From: Lachnospiraceae bacterium
GTDB taxonomy: Bacteria > Bacillota > Clostridia > Lachnospirales > Lachnospiraceae
Direction of reading: 5' to 3'
DNA length: 64,000 nt
Assembly: GCA_910575605.1 (NCBI GenBank)
Contig: CAJTEW010000013.1
Location: 1-64,000, forward strand
Shown here: positions 25,918 through 34,014 of the stretch, in pieces
Numbering within the stretch: the first letter of the stretch is position 1
How the letters are laid out: each line of letters begins with the position of its first letter
Position numbers and translations under genes: made by a program
The notes under the pieces: generated by a model
The model's input: the letters and a program-made list of their open reading frames with translations, nothing else
What the model was told of the DNA's origin: nothing
The model's database searches: none

Positions 25918-26523
25918 ATGATTGCAATCATCGATTATGATGCAGGGAATATAAGAAGTGTTGAAAAGGCGGTTATGCTTTTGGGGCAGGATGTTGCAGT
26001 TACAAAAGAGAGGGAAGAGATTCTTAGTGCGGATAAGGTGATTCTTCCGGGAGTTGGCGCTTTTGGGGATGCAATGGGAAAACTCAGGCAGTATGGGCTT
26101 GAAGAGGTGATACATGAGGTAGTCAGAAGGAATACACCGTTTCTTGGAATCTGTCTGGGACTGCAGCTGCTTTTTGAGAGGAGTGATGAATCGCCGGGAG
26201 TAAAAGGACTTGGCGTGTTGAAGGGGGATATTGTAAGAATCCCTGAGAGTGAGGGGCTTAAGATTCCTCATATGGGCTGGAATTCCCTTGATTTTCTAGG
26301 AGATGGAAGATTGTTTAAGGGACTCTCTAGACAGCCTTATGTGTATTTTGTCCACTCATATTATCTGAGGGCAGAGGATGAGGGAATTGTGACGGCAGTG
26401 ACAGATTATGGGACAAGGATTCATGCTTCTGTGGAATCTGGAAATATATTTGCATGTCAGTTTCATCCAGAAAAGAGCAGTGATGTGGGAATTCAGATAC
26501 TTAGGAATTTTGTGGAAATATAG
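25918..26523 (+). CDS. hisH: Imidazole glycerol phosphate synthase, glutaminase subunit
   Basis: It releases ammonia from glutamine for HisF in histidine synthesis. The 201-residue class I glutamine amidotransferase has the GxGAFGDAM oxyanion region, the nucleophile in GICLGLQLLFE near residue 82 and the His-Glu pair in QFHPEKSS near residue 181. It is immediately followed by hisF; the other his genes are not in the window, so the pair is a split-off part of the pathway. AAGGAATGAG serves as ribosome site. Confidence 0.94.
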   Translation: MIAIIDYDAGNIRSVEKAVMLLGQDVAVTKEREEILSADKVILPGVGAFGDAMGKLRQYGLEEVIHEVVRRNTPFLGICLGLQLLFERSDESPGVKGLGVLKGDIVRIPESEGLKIPHMGWNSLDFLGDGRLFKGLSRQPYVYFVHSYYLRAEDEGIVTAVTDYGTRIHASVESGNIFACQFHPEKSSDVGIQILRNFVEI

Positions 26524-26538
26524 GCGGAGGGGCAAAGA

Positions 26539-27300
26539 ATGCATACAAAGAGAATTATTCCCTGCCTGGATGTAAAAAATGGACGGGTAGTAAAAGGTGT
26601 AAATTTTGTGGATCTTAAAGACGCGGGAGACCCGGTGGAGATTGGAAAGGCGTACGATAAGGCAGGGGCGGATGAACTTGTTTTTCTTGATATTACAGCT
26701 TCCTCAGATGCAAGGCAGACTGTAGTGGATATGGTCAGAAAAGTTGCAGAGACAGTGTTTATACCCTTCACAGTGGGCGGCGGTATCCGTACAGTGGAGG
26801 ATTTTAGAGCTCTTTTAAGAGAAGGAGCAGACAAGATTTCCATTAATTCATCGGCAGTCAATACACCAAAGCTTATTTCGGACGCTGCAGATAAATTCGG
26901 GAGCCAGTGTGTCGTTGTAGCTATTGATGCGAAAAGGCGTGCGGATGGAAGCGGTTTTAATATTTATAAAAACGGTGGACGCATTGATGTGGGAATTGAT
27001 GCATTAGAGTGGGCTGTAAGGGTGGAAAAGCTTGGTGCCGGTGAAATTCTTCTTACGAGTATGGATTGTGACGGTACAAAGGCGGGCTATGATCTGGAGC
27101 TTACAAAAGCTATAGCAGAAGCAGTGTCTATCCCGGTTATTGCATCAGGCGGTGCCGGAAACCTTGCTCATTTTAAGGAGGCGCTTACGGATGGTAAGGC
27201 AGACGCAGCGCTGGCGGCGTCTTTATTTCACTATAAGGAGCTTGAAATCCGGGAAGTAAAAGAATATCTACACGGATGCGGTGTATCTGTGAGAATATAA
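26539..27300 (+). CDS. hisF: Imidazole glycerol phosphate synthase, cyclase subunit
   Basis: It uses HisH-derived ammonia to convert PRFAR to imidazole glycerol phosphate and AICAR, so its by-product can feed the AICAR formyltransferase and PurO encoded near the start of the window. The 253-residue TIM barrel has the catalytic Asp in [15 protein letters not shown] and in VVAIDAKR, the phosphate-binding GGGIRT and ASGGAGN loops, and [14 protein letters not shown]. It starts 15 bp after hisH with GGAGG before the ATG. Confidence 0.95.
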   Translation: MHTKRIIPCLDVKNGRVVKGVNFVDLKDAGDPVEIGKAYDKAGADELVFLDITASSDARQTVVDMVRKVAETVFIPFTVGGGIRTVEDFRALLREGADKISINSSAVNTPKLISDAADKFGSQCVVVAIDAKRRADGSGFNIYKNGGRIDVGIDALEWAVRVEKLGAGEILLTSMDCDGTKAGYDLELTKAIAEAVSIPVIASGGAGNLAHFKEALTDGKADAALAASLFHYKELEIREVKEYLHGCGVSVRI

Positions 27301-27318
27301 AGTAAGGGAGAGTGTGCT

Positions 27319-27987
27319 ATGGCAGCGATTAATAATGACTGGCTGGAAGTCTTAAAGGATGAATTTAAGAAACCATATTATAAGCAACTATTTTCTAAAG
27401 TGAGTGAGGAGTATAAGACAAGGCTTATTTTCCCGCCGGCAGATGATATATTTAATGCCTTTCATCTGACGCCGTTACATAGTGTAAAGGCAGTGATTCT
27501 GGGGCAGGATCCCTATCACAATCATGGGCAGGCCCACGGCCTATGCTTTTCAGTTAAGAAGGGTGTAGACATTCCTCCTTCTCTTGTGAATATTTATCAG
27601 GAGCTTCATGATGATTTAGGATGTACGGTTCCAAATCACGGATGTCTGACAAAATGGGCCGAGCAGGGTGTGTTGATGCTAAATACAGTTCTTACAGTAC
27701 GCGCCCACCAGGCGAACTCCCACAGGGAGATTGGATGGGAGGAGTTTACGGACGCGGCAATTATGGCTCTTGATAAGCAGGACAGACCGATTGTTTTTAT
27801 CCTTTGGGGAAGTCCTGCACAGCGCAAGGCCCATATGCTCCACAATCCGAATCATCTGATTCTTAAGGCACCGCATCCAAGCCCTTTGTCAGCATTCAGA
27901 GGATTTTTCGGCAGCAGGCCCTTCAGCCAGGCTAACGCATTTCTTCAGGCCCATGGCGTGGAGCCAGTGGATTGGCAGATTGAGTAG
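27319..27987 (+). CDS. ung: Uracil-DNA glycosylase, family 1
   Basis: It excises uracil from DNA in base-excision repair. The 222-residue enzyme has the catalytic water-activating loop GQDPYHNHGQAHGLCFSV near residue 60, the LLNTVLTV region, the uracil-binding Asn strand IVFILWGSPAQ, and the DNA-intercalation loop HPSPLSAFRGFFGSRPF near residue 187. All family motifs are intact. It lies 18 bp behind hisF and is probably co-transcribed. Confidence 0.96.
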   Translation: MAAINNDWLEVLKDEFKKPYYKQLFSKVSEEYKTRLIFPPADDIFNAFHLTPLHSVKAVILGQDPYHNHGQAHGLCFSVKKGVDIPPSLVNIYQELHDDLGCTVPNHGCLTKWAEQGVLMLNTVLTVRAHQANSHREIGWEEFTDAAIMALDKQDRPIVFILWGSPAQRKAHMLHNPNHLILKAPHPSPLSAFRGFFGSRPFSQANAFLQAHGVEPVDWQIE

Positions 27988-28000
27988 CAATAACGGTTAC

Positions 28001-28029
28001 TTTACAAAAATTGAGAAATGGGTTAAAAT
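28001..28029 (+). promoter_or_regulatory. Promoter of the PilZ gene
   Basis: TTTACA and TAAAAT with a 17-bp spacer, 34 bp before the start codon. Confidence 0.65.
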
Positions 28030-28062
28030 AAAGAAAAACAGCTATGAGAGGATGGGAAGACA

Positions 28063-28413
28063 ATGGTTGAAAAAAGAGACGGCAGACGCATGAGCCTGAC
28101 AGCTCAGTTATTTATTAAAAATGTGAATGATGAGAACGACAAGGAGGAAGTAAAAATAGAAGTCCTAGATGTGTCGAGATCGGGTGTGGGATTTATGTGC
28201 AGCGCTCCTTTATCTATTGGGGCTGTATATGAGGCACAATTGAAAATTTGGACTGACGAGGTCATCCATGTGTTCTTAAAGATTGTCAGAATTGAGCAGA
28301 CGGAAAACGAGGAGTATATCTGCGGGACCATTTTTGTCGGAATGCCGGAGATAAATGCAAAGAAGATTGAAATTTATGATTTAGTAGAGCGGATAAAAGA
28401 AGGAGAAGCATAA
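28063..28413 (+). CDS. PilZ-domain protein, probable c-di-GMP receptor
   Basis: The 116-residue single-domain protein has the PilZ signature: an arginine-rich N-terminal motif (KRDGRR, residues 4-9) and, on the first barrel strands, DVSRSGVGF (DxSxxG, near residue 42). These residues bind cyclic di-GMP in the family. No partner domain or cyclase lies nearby, so its target is unknown. It is monocistronic, with its own promoter and terminator. GGATGGGAAG precedes the ATG. Confidence 0.85.
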   Translation: MVEKRDGRRMSLTAQLFIKNVNDENDKEEVKIEVLDVSRSGVGFMCSAPLSIGAVYEAQLKIWTDEVIHVFLKIVRIEQTENEEYICGTIFVGMPEINAKKIEIYDLVERIKEGEA

Positions 28414-28439
28414 AAATTGCTTCTTGTTGTGGTGTTTGT

Positions 28440-28485
28440 AAAAAGCGTATCTTTTTATTTGAGAAAGTAAAAAGATACGCTTTTT
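28440..28485. terminator. Bidirectional terminator between the PilZ gene and tRNA-Gly
   Basis: AAAAAGCGTATCTTTTTA pairs with TAAAAAGATACGCTTTTT (18 bp) around a ten-base loop. It terminates both converging units. Confidence 0.9.
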
Positions 28486-28497
28486 AAAATAAAGAAA

Positions 28498-28568
28498 AGC
28501 AGATAACGGGAGTCGAACCCGCCTCTCCGGCTTGGGAAGCCAGCGTTCTACCGATGAACCATATCTGC
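28498..28568 (-). tRNA. tRNA-Gly (anticodon CCC)
   Basis: The minus strand folds into a cloverleaf: acceptor GCAGATA/TATCTGC, D-arm GTTC-GAAC, anticodon stem CTGGC/GCCGG with loop TTCCCAA, T-arm GCGGGTTCGACTCCCGT, and U as discriminator, as usual for tRNA-Gly. CCA is not encoded. It reads GGG codons. It is a lone tRNA gene. Confidence 0.93.
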
Positions 28569-28642
28569 TTAGCAAGATTAATTATACTCTAGTATAGAAA
28601 AAAATCAACCCCTATTTTTAGTTTTGTTTTTTTAAAATAATA

Positions 28643-28702
28643 TTGACTTTTGCCTTGAAAGTGTTATATTAATTATATGAACATATGAACAATCATTCAT
28701 AT
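28643..28702 (+). promoter_or_regulatory. Promoter and ArsR/SmtB-type operator of the metal ATPase
   Basis: TTGACT (28643-28648) and TATATT (28665-28670) are spaced by 16 bp. The imperfect palindrome ATATGAACAATCATTCATAT (28683-28702) follows at the probable transcription start, where a repressor would block initiation. TGAA-x6-TTCA is the usual core of CadC/SmtB operators. A related site lies ahead of the ArsR gene at 31180-31193. Confidence 0.65.
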
Positions 28703-28729
28703 TAAAGATATATTTAGGAGGCAGAAGTT

Positions 28730-31075
28730 ATGAAAGATAGAGAAATTTATGAACATGATAGAGAATGCAGCTGCGGCCATGAGCATAGCCATACTCATGA
28801 CGGAGAATGCAGCTGCGGCCATGAGCACAGCCATACTCATGATGGAGAATGCAGCTGCGGCCATGAGCATAGCCATACTCATGATGGAGAATGCAGCTGC
28901 GGCCATGAGCATCACCACAGCCATGCCCATAATAGCAGCGGGGATACTGTACAGGAGACACAGTCCATGTCTCCTGGTGTAACGCAGCAGGTATACATAC
29001 TGGAGAATTTGGGCTGTGCTAACTGTGCTGCAAAGATGGAGCGTAAGATTAACAACCTGTCGGAGGTAGAGGCGGCATCAATTACATTTGCTACGAAAAA
29101 ACTGGTTGTTGCTTCAAAATATCAAAGAGATCTTCTTCCGGTTCTTCAGAAAATCTGCTCATCCATTGAATCTGAGGTGATTGTAAAACCAGAGGAAAGT
29201 ATACTAGTGCCAAAAGAGAAAAAAAGCCTTTTTGCAGCAGACAAAGGAGAGGCTCTGGCAATCGGGGCGGGAGCCATAATGTTTGCTGTCGGAATTATCA
29301 CTGAGAATATTTTCCCCAATCCTTTTATAAATGGTGGCTTTTTTATAGCAGCATATCTTATTTTAGGACTTGAAATAGTGTGGAAGGCGCTTAAGAATTT
29401 AAAAAACGGCCGTGTATTTGATGAAAACTTTCTTATGAGTGCTGCCACAATTGCGGCATTTGCCATAGGTGATTTTGCAGAGGCAGTGGGAGTCATGCTG
29501 TTTTATCGTGTAGGCGAATTTTTTGAGGACATGGCCGTAGAAAGAAGCCGTTCTCAGATTATGGAGGCAGTGGATATGCGTCCTGAGGTTGTAAATGTAA
29601 TCCAGGGAAATGAGGTGGCAGAGATTCCTGCAAAGGATGTGGAAGCAGGAGATATCATACTTATACGCCCAGGCGACAGGATACCACTTGACGGTAAGGT
29701 GCTGGAAGGAGAAAGCCGTATTGATACTTCGCCTGTAACCGGCGAACCGGTGCCTGTAAGGGTGTGCCCAGGAGAAGGAGTTATCTCTGGCTGTGTAAAT
29801 GAGCAGGGTGTTTTAAAAGTAGAGGTAGAAAAGCCGTTAAGTGAATCAATGGTAACAAGAATCTTAAATTCTGTAGAAAATGCTGCAGCAAACAAGCCGA
29901 AAATAGATAAGTTTATTACAAAATTTGCACGGATTTATACACCAATTGTTGTTGCAGCGGCTATATTTACAGCAGTGGTGCCTTCATTGATAACCGGTGA
30001 CTGGAATCATTGGATTTATACAGCAATTACTTTCCTCGTAATCAGTTGTCCATGCGCACTTGTTTTAAGTGTTCCCCTTGCGTTTTTCTCAGGAATCGGT
30101 GCAGGATCCAGAAAAGGAATTCTGTTTAAGGGAGGACTTTCAATTGAAGCATTAAAGAATGTAAAGGCAGTTGTCATGGATAAGACCGGTACGGTTACAA
30201 AGGGCAATTTTGCTGTCAGAAAGATTGTAACTGTACACGGACTAACGGAAAAACAGATTCTTACTATTGCGGCTGACTGTGAGCTTGTCTCCACACATCC
30301 AATTGGAAGCAGTATTGTCCATGAGGCCAAGAAGAGGAACTTAAAGCTTACAAGAGCTGAAGAGTCAGAGGAAATATCGGGGAAGGGTATTAGAGCAAGT
30401 TTTCCGGAAGGGACAGTGCTTTGCGGGAACAAAGGACTGCTTGAGATGAATGGTGTTGATATAAGCACATATAAAAATGAAGATTACGGGACAGAAGTAT
30501 TGGTTTCGGTAGATGGTGTGCTTGAAGGATGGATTGTTATCGCAGATATCATTAAGGAGGATGCAAAGGCCTCTATTGACAGAATGAAGTCTCTGGGGCT
30601 TGCCACAGCCATGCTGACAGGAGATGCAGAAAAAAGTGCACTGGCAGCAGCGAAGGAAACAGGCATCGGTGAAGTATATGCACAGCTTTTACCTCAAGAT
30701 AAGTTAGAAAGACTTAAGGATATTAGAACCCGGTACGGCGCAGTTATGTTTGTCGGTGACGGGATCAATGATGCACCTGTTCTTGCAGGTGCTGATGTAG
30801 GGGCAGCAATGGGAAGCGGCGCTGATGCAGCCATTGAGGCGGCTGATGTAGTATTTATGAATCCGTCGGTACAGGCAGTACCAGATTCCATTGCGATTGC
30901 CAGGGCTACGGGGAAAATCGCAATGCAGAATGTTGTGTTTGCCCTTGCGGTGAAGCTTCTCGTTATGATTTTAGGATTTGCTGGATTTGCAAATATGTGG
31001 CTGGCGGTTTTTGCCGACACGGGAGTTGCCATGCTCTGTGTCTTAAATTCCATTAGAATTTTATGGAAAAAGTAA
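28730..31075 (+). CDS. P1B-type heavy-metal ATPase (Zn/Cd/Pb class) with His-rich tail at the N-terminus
   Basis: This ATP-driven metal exporter has 781 residues. Order: a His/Cys-rich repeat region (about 1-75), an HMA metal-binding domain with GCANCAAK (about 85-150), membrane helices, the actuator loop with TSPVTGEPVPV, the metal-site helix with SCPCALVLSVP near residue 440, phosphorylation site DKTGTVTKG at residue 484, the HP motif in STHPIGSS, and GDGINDAPVLAGADVGAAMG. SCPC with Zn/Cd-type flanks and an ArsR regulator nearby point to Zn, Cd or Pb rather than Cu. AGGAGG precedes the ATG. Confidence 0.9.
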   Translation: MKDREIYEHDRECSCGHEHSHTHDGECSCGHEHSHTHDGECSCGHEHSHTHDGECSCGHEHHHSHAHNSSGDTVQETQSMSPGVTQQVYILENLGCANCAAKMERKINNLSEVEAASITFATKKLVVASKYQRDLLPVLQKICSSIESEVIVKPEESILVPKEKKSLFAADKGEALAIGAGAIMFAVGIITENIFPNPFINGGFFIAAYLILGLEIVWKALKNLKNGRVFDENFLMSAATIAAFAIGDFAEAVGVMLFYRVGEFFEDMAVERSRSQIMEAVDMRPEVVNVIQGNEVAEIPAKDVEAGDIILIRPGDRIPLDGKVLEGESRIDTSPVTGEPVPVRVCPGEGVISGCVNEQGVLKVEVEKPLSESMVTRILNSVENAAANKPKIDKFITKFARIYTPIVVAAAIFTAVVPSLITGDWNHWIYTAITFLVISCPCALVLSVPLAFFSGIGAGSRKGILFKGGLSIEALKNVKAVVMDKTGTVTKGNFAVRKIVTVHGLTEKQILTIAADCELVSTHPIGSSIVHEAKKRNLKLTRAEESEEISGKGIRASFPEGTVLCGNKGLLEMNGVDISTYKNEDYGTEVLVSVDGVLEGWIVIADIIKEDAKASIDRMKSLGLATAMLTGDAEKSALAAAKETGIGEVYAQLLPQDKLERLKDIRTRYGAVMFVGDGINDAPVLAGADVGAAMGSGADAAIEAADVVFMNPSVQAVPDSIAIARATGKIAMQNVVFALAVKLLVMILGFAGFANMWLAVFADTGVAMLCVLNSIRILWKK
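28763..28930 (+). repeat. 42-bp in-frame tandem repeat, four units, in the metal ATPase gene
   Basis: Each 42-bp unit codes for ECSCGHEHSHTHDG. Units 1-3 differ only at two or three silent positions; unit 4 diverges after GHEH. The near identity at DNA level points to recent duplication by slippage, and unit number may vary between strains. Confidence 0.9.
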
Positions 31076-31131
31076 AATTATAATTTTAAAGGTTCCTAAA
31101 TAGTTACAAAAATATTAATTTTGTCGTGTTT

Positions 31132-31193
31132 TATGCCAAATGGTTGAAATTGCCTTCTCCATTTGGCATAATTAATAGATGAGCGCTTGTTCA
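31132..31193 (+). promoter_or_regulatory. Hairpin and ArsR-type operator ahead of the regulator gene
   Basis: TATGCCAAATGG (31132-31143) pairs perfectly with CCATTTGGCATA (31159-31170); no T-run follows, so it may be a weak terminator or a binding site. TGAGCGCTTGTTCA (31180-31193) resembles the operator at 28686-28699 and lies 24 bp ahead of the ArsR start. Confidence 0.5.
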
Positions 31194-31216
31194 TATATTA
31201 TGAAAGGAAGGAATGT

Positions 31217-31576
31217 ATGAAAAAAAATGAAGCAGAGTGTTGCGATGTAATATGCATTCATAAGGATAGAGTACAGAAAGTTCTTAAGAGTATGCCAGGA
31301 GAGCTTCTTCTTAGTGAGCTGGCTGATTTCTATAAGGTTTTTGCAGATGTAACCAGAATCAGGATATTGTGTGTTCTTTTAGAATCAGAGATGTGTGTCT
31401 GTGATCTTGCGGAGGTCCTCTCTATGACACAGTCAGCTATTTCGCATCAGCTTAGGGTATTAAAACAGATGAAGCTGGTAAAAAATAGAAGAGAAGGAAA
31501 GACTGTATTTTATTCTCTTGCAGACGGACATATCCAATCAATTATCAGCCAGGGGATGGAGCATATTACAGAGTAA
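31217..31576 (+). CDS. ArsR/SmtB-family metal-responsive repressor
   Basis: The 119-residue winged-helix repressor leaves DNA when it binds metal. The N-terminal Cys pair and His (ECCDVICIHK), the recognition-helix region LAEVLSMTQSAISHQLRVLKQ and the metal-sensing MCVCDLAE motif on helix 3 are those of CadC/CmtR-type Cd/Pb/Zn sensors. The chosen ATG follows AAGGAAGGA; a TTG 30 bp upstream is less likely. It sits between two metal ATPases, 30 bp ahead of the second, and both transcription units carry similar operators. Confidence 0.9.
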   Translation: MKKNEAECCDVICIHKDRVQKVLKSMPGELLLSELADFYKVFADVTRIRILCVLLESEMCVCDLAEVLSMTQSAISHQLRVLKQMKLVKNRREGKTVFYSLADGHIQSIISQGMEHITE

Positions 31577-31606
31577 GGTTCATATAATTTCTTTAAGGGA
31601 TAGGCT

Positions 31607-33469
31607 ATGGAAAAGCGATTGAGACAACGGTGTATTATTTATTTTACGGGAGTGTTTTTGTATAGCTGCGCGGTTGCGGCTGCGGTTCAGTATACTATTT
31701 CCGACAGATATAAGTTTATGATATTTCTGGTGCCATATCTTGTGATGGGATATGGCGTGTTCAGGACCTTAAGTGAGAGTCTGCTTAAGAGGAGGCTTCC
31801 TGCGGATCACCTGATGATAGTATTGGCGACAGCAGGTGCTTTTGGTGTGGGCAGATATATTGAGGGCGCTTTTGTTATGTTTCTTTTTGAACTTGGAATG
31901 ATATTTGAAGCAGTTTCCGTTGACAGAACAAAGCGTTCCATTGCTGAGATGATAGATATCCGTCCGGCATATGCTGTGCGTAAAATAAACGGAATTGAGA
32001 CAAAGGTTGAGCCTTCGGAATTATGCGTGAACCATATTATTGTGATTAAGCCTGGAGAGAGGATTCCAGTAGACGCAGTTATTACGTCAGGAATTACGAC
32101 TGTTGATACAAAAGCTCTTACCGGAGAGATGATGCCTGAAACAGTAAGGCGCGGTGACAAAATATACGGCGGCTGTATTAACTTAAGCTCAATGATTGAG
32201 GCACGTGTTGTAAGAGAGTATAAGGAATCCACAGTATCCAGAATTATGGACATGGTAGAAGATGCACAGAATAATAAGGCTGAAAGTGAGACATTTACTA
32301 CCAGACTGTCAAAGATATATACACCGGTCATGTTCATCTGCGCCCTTGTGCTCATGCTTGTTCCTCCTATGACATTTTCCTACGGGAACTGGAACATGTG
32401 GATATACCGTGGACTGATATTTATGATAGTGGCATGCCCATGTGGCCTTGTAGTGTCTGTCCCGATTGCTTTTTTAGGCGGTATTGCGTCTGCTGCAAGG
32501 AACGGGATTGTAGTGAAGGGCGGAAATTATCTGGAAAATCTGGCAAAAGCGGATACCTTCGTATTTGATAAGACAGGAACTCTTACAGAAGGTGTATTTA
32601 CGGTAGAAAGAGTAAAAGCACTGGGAATGTCAAAGGAGGAGCTTATGGAAATTGTGGCTCACATAGAGACTTATTCAAATCATCCTATTGCCAAATCTCT
32701 TGTGGCAGCATATCATGGAAGATTTGACAGGGGAAGAGTACGGCATATGAAGGAAATGCCAGGATACGGCATTAGTGCCAGCTATGACGGCTATAGGGTT
32801 GATATAGGAAATATACGTATGATGGAAAAAAAGAAGGTGCTCATAGATGATGATGACACAACAGGGACGCTTGTATATGTCAGCATAGGAGGAAAGTATG
32901 TGGGGCATATTGTAATAAGAGATATGTTAAAGGAGCATACAAAGGATACTCTTAATTACTTAAAGGAAAAGTGCCATGCAGTACTGGTTATGCTGACCGG
33001 TGATACGAAAAATTCTGCAAGAGTAGTGGCAGAAGAGTTAGATATTGATTATACCTATACAAATCTCATGCCTCAGGATAAGCTGGAACGCCTGGAGGAT
33101 TTCCTGTTTCTTCAGGATGATACAGAGAGGCTTGTCTGTGTGGGAGACGGAATTAATGATGCTCCTATACTTGCCCGTGCGGATGTGGGCATTGCTATGG
33201 GGAATCTGGGCTCTGCCGCAGCAGTAGAGGCAGCAGACATTATCCTTCTGGAGGATGACCTGCCTAAAATTATTGATGCTATTCGTATCGCAAAGGAAAC
33301 TCTTCATGTGGTGAGCAGAAATATTATATTTGCGTTGATTATAAAGTTTTTTGTATTAATTTTTGCTGCGATTGGGTATTTTGGAATGTGGGAAGCTATT
33401 TTAGCAGAGATTGTAGTGATGCTTATGGCAATTATAAATGCAGGATGGGTAGTGAAATATACAGCTTAG
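31607..33469 (+). CDS. P1B-type heavy-metal ATPase without N-terminal metal-binding domain
   Basis: This second metal exporter has 620 residues. It lacks the HMA and His-rich parts of its neighbour and starts directly with membrane helices. The actuator loop has TKALTGEMMPE, the metal-site helix VACPCGLVVSVP lies near residue 283, the phosphorylation site DKTGTLTEG at residue 321, then SNHPIAKS, MLTGDTKNSA and GDGINDAPILARADVGIAMG. All core residues are present. It is translated with the ArsR gene. The two pumps share only moderate similarity, so this is not a recent duplication; different metals or affinities are possible. Confidence 0.88.
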   Translation: MEKRLRQRCIIYFTGVFLYSCAVAAAVQYTISDRYKFMIFLVPYLVMGYGVFRTLSESLLKRRLPADHLMIVLATAGAFGVGRYIEGAFVMFLFELGMIFEAVSVDRTKRSIAEMIDIRPAYAVRKINGIETKVEPSELCVNHIIVIKPGERIPVDAVITSGITTVDTKALTGEMMPETVRRGDKIYGGCINLSSMIEARVVREYKESTVSRIMDMVEDAQNNKAESETFTTRLSKIYTPVMFICALVLMLVPPMTFSYGNWNMWIYRGLIFMIVACPCGLVVSVPIAFLGGIASAARNGIVVKGGNYLENLAKADTFVFDKTGTLTEGVFTVERVKALGMSKEELMEIVAHIETYSNHPIAKSLVAAYHGRFDRGRVRHMKEMPGYGISASYDGYRVDIGNIRMMEKKKVLIDDDDTTGTLVYVSIGGKYVGHIVIRDMLKEHTKDTLNYLKEKCHAVLVMLTGDTKNSARVVAEELDIDYTYTNLMPQDKLERLEDFLFLQDDTERLVCVGDGINDAPILARADVGIAMGNLGSAAAVEAADIILLEDDLPKIIDAIRIAKETLHVVSRNIIFALIIKFFVLIFAAIGYFGMWEAILAEIVVMLMAIINAGWVVKYTA

Positions 33470-33477
33470 GAGGAAAG

Positions 33478-34002
33478 ATGAAACGAAGAGTCAGACTTTC
33501 TATATTACTGTTTTTCTGCGTTATTTTAGCAGGATGCGGGAAACGTGAATACAGGGATGGAATGGAAAATCTTGAGAACGGACAGTATGAAGAAGCGATA
33601 GAACAGTTTGAAGCTGCTATTGAACAGGAATATAGTGTAGGAGATTCTTATAGAGGAATCGGGATTGCCAAATGGGAGACTGGTGATTATGAGGGTGCTG
33701 TTTCGGCATTTGAGACGGCACTTGAAAATGGAAGCGCGGAGGATGGGACGGTCTATCATCTGTTAGGTTCTTGTAAGATGCAGATGGGAGACTGGCTTTC
33801 TGCTATTGAATATTATGAAAAAGGGATTTCCCAGGGTAACTGTACGGATGACGCTGAAAAGGAAATGAAATTTAATATCATTGCCGCCTACGAGAATCTT
33901 AAGGACTGGGATAATGCAAAGGCGAAGCTTGCAGAATATGTGTCAGAATATCCGGAAGATGCCCAGGCAGCAAAAGAGGCTGAATTTTTAGAAACAAGAT
34001 AA
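33478..34002 (+). CDS. TPR-repeat lipoprotein
   Basis: The signal peptide and lipobox LAGC (Cys at about residue 20) indicate a lipid-anchored surface protein. About four tetratricopeptide repeats follow (for example GMENLENGQYEEAIEQFEAA, GIAKWETGDYEGAVSAFETA), so it likely binds other proteins. The start is the ATG preceded by GGAGG, 8 bp after the ATPase stop. It is 12 bp ahead of hflX; its precise role is unknown. Confidence 0.85.
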   Translation: MKRRVRLSILLFFCVILAGCGKREYRDGMENLENGQYEEAIEQFEAAIEQEYSVGDSYRGIGIAKWETGDYEGAVSAFETALENGSAEDGTVYHLLGSCKMQMGDWLSAIEYYEKGISQGNCTDDAEKEMKFNIIAAYENLKDWDNAKAKLAEYVSEYPEDAQAAKEAEFLETR

Positions 34003-34014
34003 TAAAGGAGATGT

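Noticed and set aside
28697-28961. Two minus-strand frames of 77 residues (MAMLMAAAAFSIM-type and HGRSCILHH-type)
   Set aside because: They are reverse readings of the 42-bp repeats in the metal ATPase gene.
31607-33469. Second metal ATPase as a truncated copy of the first
   Set aside because: Core motifs differ throughout (CPCG versus CPCA, DKTGTLTEG versus DKTGTVTKG) and it starts cleanly with a membrane helix, so it is a distinct, complete short type.
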